DNA of 64,000 nt from Melanocharis versteri (lineage: Eukaryota; Chordata; Aves; Passeriformes; Melanocharitidae): positions 179,893 to 243,892 of the forward strand of contig VZTG01009141.1 in assembly GCA_013397845.1 (NCBI GenBank), written 5' to 3'. The notes beneath the pieces are model-generated. The model was not told the origin of the DNA. It saw only the letters and a program-made list of their open reading frames with translations, and did not search any database. Both the position numbers and the translations under genes were made by a program. Shown piece after piece: positions 60,266-64,000 of this stretch (positions within the stretch are counted from its first letter, which is position 1; every line of letters starts with the position of its first letter).

Positions 60266-60419
60266 GGGAAAAAAAGAGATAAAAACACGCAAATCTGGTC
60301 ACCCTCGTCTTGTGACGCGCTTCTCTGTGTTTTTTATTCTGAACTTGCTTCAGCTTCGCCCTTGCTCATGCTTTGCCCTTACATTTATTTTACCCTCCCT
60401 GCCTGCCTGTAACTCTTAA
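60216..60419 (+). CDS. Candidate 67-codon small ORF from intronic CpG island
   Basis: Seen: the first ATG after the CTCF-like motif, in strong Kozak context (G at -3, G at +4), opens 67 codons and stops at 60417-60419, with AATAAA at 60428-60433 just 8 bases later. The product begins MAALCVAAPGRSDAPAGGKK, has a basic middle, and ends in a hydrophobic stretch (FSVFFILNLLQL, then CFALTFILPSLPA) that might be a membrane segment. I recognise no family. The ATG overlaps the YY1-like motif, so it may be there by virtue of that motif alone. Existence as a gene is an inference. Confidence 0.2.
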   Translation: MAALCVAAPGRSDAPAGGKKEIKTRKSGHPRLVTRFSVFFILNLLQLRPCSCFALTFILPSLPACNS

Positions 60420-61698
60420 GGACCATTAATAAATGGGAAGATTTAGTTTGTAAACAAGCATTTCACTCCACCGTTCTTTTTTTTTTGTTTGTTTTTGTTT
60501 TTGCTGTTTTTGTTTGCCCTAACGTTTCTTCTGGTTTCCAGGTGATCTCTCAGCCCCATTTCCGTAGATGACACGTTCTGGTGTCATAAATGAGGCTTCA
60601 TGTTGTTGTAGGAAGGCCCCACATTACCTAGCAGCAGGAAATTAACCAATATCCGAAATTTATATAACATAGGCTTGAAATGAGCTGTATGAATTGAGCA
60701 GTGCCTGGTGGAACAGGAGTGTGAAGGAGCCTTCATCCCGGGGAACAGTTGGCATCAGTAGGATTGGGCTGGAAAATGGATCCAAATCCTTGGATTTACA
60801 TTTTCTGACTGATTACCAAATTTCACATTTTATATGTTACAGTTCAATATTTTTTTTTTCTGTTTTCCCCGAGGAGCAGCAAGGTCTCTGTGCAGAGCCC
60901 CTCGTGCATTGTGCTGTCCAGTGTCCCTGCCATGCTGTTCAGTGGGCACAAACTTCACCTTTTTGCCGATTTTTGTGAAAATTGCAGCAACTTTGCAGGC
61001 TTTGGGGACTTTGAGGCTGGTACTGCACCATCAGGTTTATTCAGCCCTGCACTTGGATTCACAAATGTGTGAAGGAAAGAAAAGAGACCTTCCAGTGACT
61101 TTTCTGCATCCATTTTCCTCATTCTTAAAAACAAATGATGGGATGAGGAGCTGTAGTCCAGCGTATGGCATTTGAGAAGTGCTATAATTAGCACAGAGGA
61201 ATCAAATGATGTAATGGCAGTAAAAGTTCCAGGGAGGTTTTGATTTTAGCTCTGGTGTGTCATTCAGTAGGTGACTTGTAGAAAACCATAATCTCTTGCA
61301 GAACTTTTCGTGTGACTTTTCATTTTATAGCAGTTATTTTATGGCACTTCCTCTAAGTCTTAATTCAAAGTGTATGCAGTAAGGCAGGTAACTTAAAACC
61401 TACAGCAGAGCTGCTGATTTTATGCAATAGGTGACAGCTGTTAAATTTTTTGGGGAGTACAGTAAGTGCAAGACCTAGTTCGACATAGACAAATTCTTCA
61501 TTAAATGGCAACAAGAATGTTGATAAATCTTATCAAAATGCAAAAGAATTGAGGTTTTCAGTAGTGACGATTCGTAATTCATACCGTGTAACGCAAACTC
61601 TAATTGAAATCCTGGGGTGGGAAACAAGCTGGTTCTTTGGAGGTAAATTGCCTTTTTTTTTTTTTTTTTTTACCAGAAAACCTGGGGGAAAGGGGAAG

Positions 61699-61712
61699 NN
61701 NNNNNNNNNNNN
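61699..61712. other. Small assembly gap (14 N)
   Basis: Fourteen N follow a T run (about 61652-61671) and a purine-rich stretch GGGGGAAAGGGGAAG, so the break is probably a low-complexity sequencing failure. Confidence 0.98.
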
Positions 61713-63894
61713 GTAAGAGGCAGAATCAATTTGTTTGATCGGCTCGTGTGTGTTGTGCTTGGGAGATAAAGTGTTATAAACACATTTGTGGAGTGTCTGG
61801 CCAGCAAGTAGGAAGCCTTTTCGTTTTCCCTTAGAAACAGAAGCAAAAAAGTTCTTATTTTTCAAATCTCTGCTTTCCTCAGTAAAGATACCAGGAAAAG
61901 CAGAATAGAAATAAGTCTCAAATAAATGCTGTCATGCTGCAGTTTCTGATGGCAGAAGCTGAAAAGAGCAGTGACAATTTCTGCGATTCTTTTTGAGCCG
62001 AGTGACCTGAAGAGCAAACTGATGGCTGCTAGCAGGGCTCAGTCACAGGCTGTGTCCAGAGGGGAGGATTTGAAAACAAATAAAATGAAATGAAATACTG
62101 CTTGGTGATACCTGTTAGAGCGAGGATTCTTTAGCAGCTGCAACGCGGTGCTGTAGAGGAACTGACCACAGGGTTAGGTGAGGGCCAGGAGGGGCTTCAG
62201 CAGAGCATGGCCTCCACAAAGTACCAGTTTATATTTGCTTTATTGCAGCCAGAACCTTTTTCTTCCTCGGATCTGTTTTATTTCTGAGCGTTCTGTGTAA
62301 GCTGTGCCTTGTTTGCTGCTTTTTTGGGGATGCTCTGCCTTGCCCGGCATATCTGTCTCTCTTCCTACTGCCTGTGCTCTTCGTTATGCTTCCATGGTTA
62401 TGGTTTGATCATTTAACCTGCCTTTTTCTGCTTAATTTTTTATTGACAAATCTTGAAGCCCATTTACCTCATCTGCTGCCTTACACCATGTTCTGCACAG
62501 CTTCTCCAGCTCTCACACGCAGAGGGTAACATGAAATGTCTAAAGCTTAATATTTTTTTAGTTATCCTCAGTACGTCTTCCCTTGGTCATTGGTTTTAAC
62601 TGTCCTTTGTGGATTTCTCTTTAAATTTGCTCGCAAAAAAAAATGGCTTTGCTAGCTTAATATTGATGAATGGAAGATTAAGAGCTAACCCACGAGATGT
62701 GTTGTCTGAAGACAGAAAGGGAAGGGAAAATGCCCTTTCTGTAACTTCATTCTGTGCTGGGTGTGTTGAGGAACATTTATTAAAGAGAAGATCCCGCTTT
62801 GCCCCCTCGTAATGAAGAGATGCTTTTGTCTGAGCTATCAAACGCTTAAAACTGGTGTAATAAACATAATCCTTTTGTAACCTCCTCTGTTGTGTAACAA
62901 ACACATTTTCGACATCAAAGTTGATTATTAGCATAGCTGGTTCTTCAAAAGCCATTTCCGAAACGCATTGCAAATCGCTGCCTTTCAGCTAATCCGTATG
63001 CATATGCAAATCCCATTGAGCTGTTTGCTGGGCCGGCATTAGCATCGTGTATTCAGCCTTTAAAAGCCTCCCTGGATTCGTGGGGGGTGTGTGGAGCAAG
63101 GCACAGCGGTGGCATTCCCCTCCTCGGAATTCCTGCACCAGCAGACTTCCAGCGCTGCTGCCCAGCTTATAAACATGGTTTCTTTTCTTCGTCTTCTCCA
63201 TTAACTAGAGAATCTTTAATTGTATATATTGAATTTTGAAATTGGGGTTTGTTCTGGTGAGGTGGCAACTTGAGCCCGCCAAAGCTGGGATTTTTGCCTC
63301 TTCCCTCTTAGAAGAAAAGCGTTTGCACCGGTTGTGTGTTGCGTAATTTTTGTCAAATGTCAGAGCAAAGTGAATTTTATCTGTAAGCTCCTCGTTTTAT
63401 TTCAGTTTCTGTTGTTGGCTAGTCTTAAACATCAAGGCTGTTGTTCTCTGCATGAAACTCTTTCTTTTCCTTAGTTATTGGAGTTGTGTGTGAGCCAGAA
63501 GCAGCAAAGCCAGGTCCTGCATCCTGCAGGATCTGGTCAATATTCTGTAGAAAAGAGAGACTCTAGCACGGCATCGTATTGTACAGTTCAAGAGATGAGT
63601 CTGGAGAGCACAGAGCTGCTTTTTGAACAGCCTTTCTTTGTATATTTTGGTTATTTCTTTAGTTTGGTCTTCCCAGGGGTGCTGATCTGGGATCTGCGTG
63701 GACTTGTTCTAGCAATGCATGCTGCATTTTCGTTAGGAAGCAAGCTGAAATCAGGAAGGAAAATAAGTTGGCAGATGGATGGGACTGCGTGGGCTGCCTC
63801 AGTTACCAAAATTATCCCAAATATTCAGTGTGACTCTTGCACACAGGGGCTCAACAGGTTTTATTAAGGGATTAGGAAAACCAGGGGCTCTTAC

Positions 63895-64000
63895 GCTTCT
63901 AGATGTGGCACCTGGGGACATGGTTGGTGGTGGCCTTGGCAGTGCTGGGGTAATTGTTGGACTGGATGATTTTAGAGGGCTTTTCCAGCCTAAGTGATTC
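63895..64000 (+). repeat. CR1 LINE 3' end at window edge
   Basis: GATGTGGCACCTGGGGACAT, GGTGGTGGCCTTGGCAGTGC and GGACTGGATGATTTTAGAGG are followed by CCAGCCTAAGTGATTC at the last base. It may continue off the window. Confidence 0.9.

Larger units (their letters stand above)
55734..64000 (+). other. AGAP1: AGAP1 intron, 5' part (right end cut)
   Basis: It begins GTACGG and is not closed in the window. It contains CR1 copies at 56139, 57652, 58230 and 63895, an AT-rich degenerate repeat at 56780-56902, two small tandem arrays at 59624 and 60000, the CpG island at 60120-60265 and a 14-base N gap at 61699-61712. I see no gene in 55860-56138, 56370-57650, 57755-59620, 60480-63890. Parts of 58480-58870 and 62590-63230 have a conserved non-coding look. 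Confidence 0.85.

Noticed and set aside
60091..60302. Arg/Pro-rich minus-strand frames over the CpG island
   Set aside because: Typical low-stop frames of a CpG island with no independent support; the plus-strand ORF has better context.
1..64000. tRNA, rRNA, CRISPR, prophage or bacterial mobile elements
   Set aside because: Nothing in the sequence fits; this is vertebrate intronic DNA.

Overview
The window is vertebrate nuclear DNA, almost certainly from a bird. It has long non-coding stretches cut by short exons with canonical GT-AG splice sites, and about 29 fragments of the avian CR1 LINE 3' region. There is no bacterial gene density, operon, tRNA, rRNA or CRISPR array. A songbird is plausible from the look of the CR1 copies, but I cannot prove the order or species. 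Two runs of N (19267-19429 and 61699-61712) and a single N at 25915 mark it as a draft assembly. One plus-strand protein-coding gene spans the whole window: the 5' part of AGAP1 (centaurin-gamma-2, an Arf GTPase-activating protein). Six coding exons can be placed to the base: 1-436 (open at the left edge), 30178-30236, 34205-34292, 47906-47991, 51638-51779 and 55599-55733. Their phases join without a break and give about 315 residues: an alternative, basic and serine-rich N-terminus, then nearly all of the GTPase-like domain (P-loop GNLASGKS, DEGG, GTQD, ETCAT). The PH, ArfGAP and ankyrin parts lie to the right of the window. Most predicted open frames elsewhere are chance frames in introns or frames through CR1. 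Layout: 1-436 is a CpG-rich exon; 437-30177 is a 29.7 kb intron with CR1 copies, an 11-bp minisatellite broken by an assembly gap, and a local 56-bp duplication; 30178-34292 holds exons 2 and 3; 34293-47905 is a 13.6 kb intron with a candidate 12-nt microexon at 34972-34983; 47906-55733 holds exons 4 to 6, with heavy CR1 load in the short introns between them; 55734-64000 is the start of the next intron, with an isolated CpG island at about 60120-60265. The two observations I rate highest are these. The first is the candidate frame-preserving 12-nt microexon, which would add four residues (DMDA) next to the switch-I-like loop of the GTPase-like domain. The second is the intronic CpG island, which carries a CTCF-like core, a YY1-like ATGGCGGC site, a strong-Kozak 67-codon ORF and an AATAAA just after its stop, so it could be a small unrecognised transcription unit or alternative promoter. 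Both are inferences from sequence and need transcript data.
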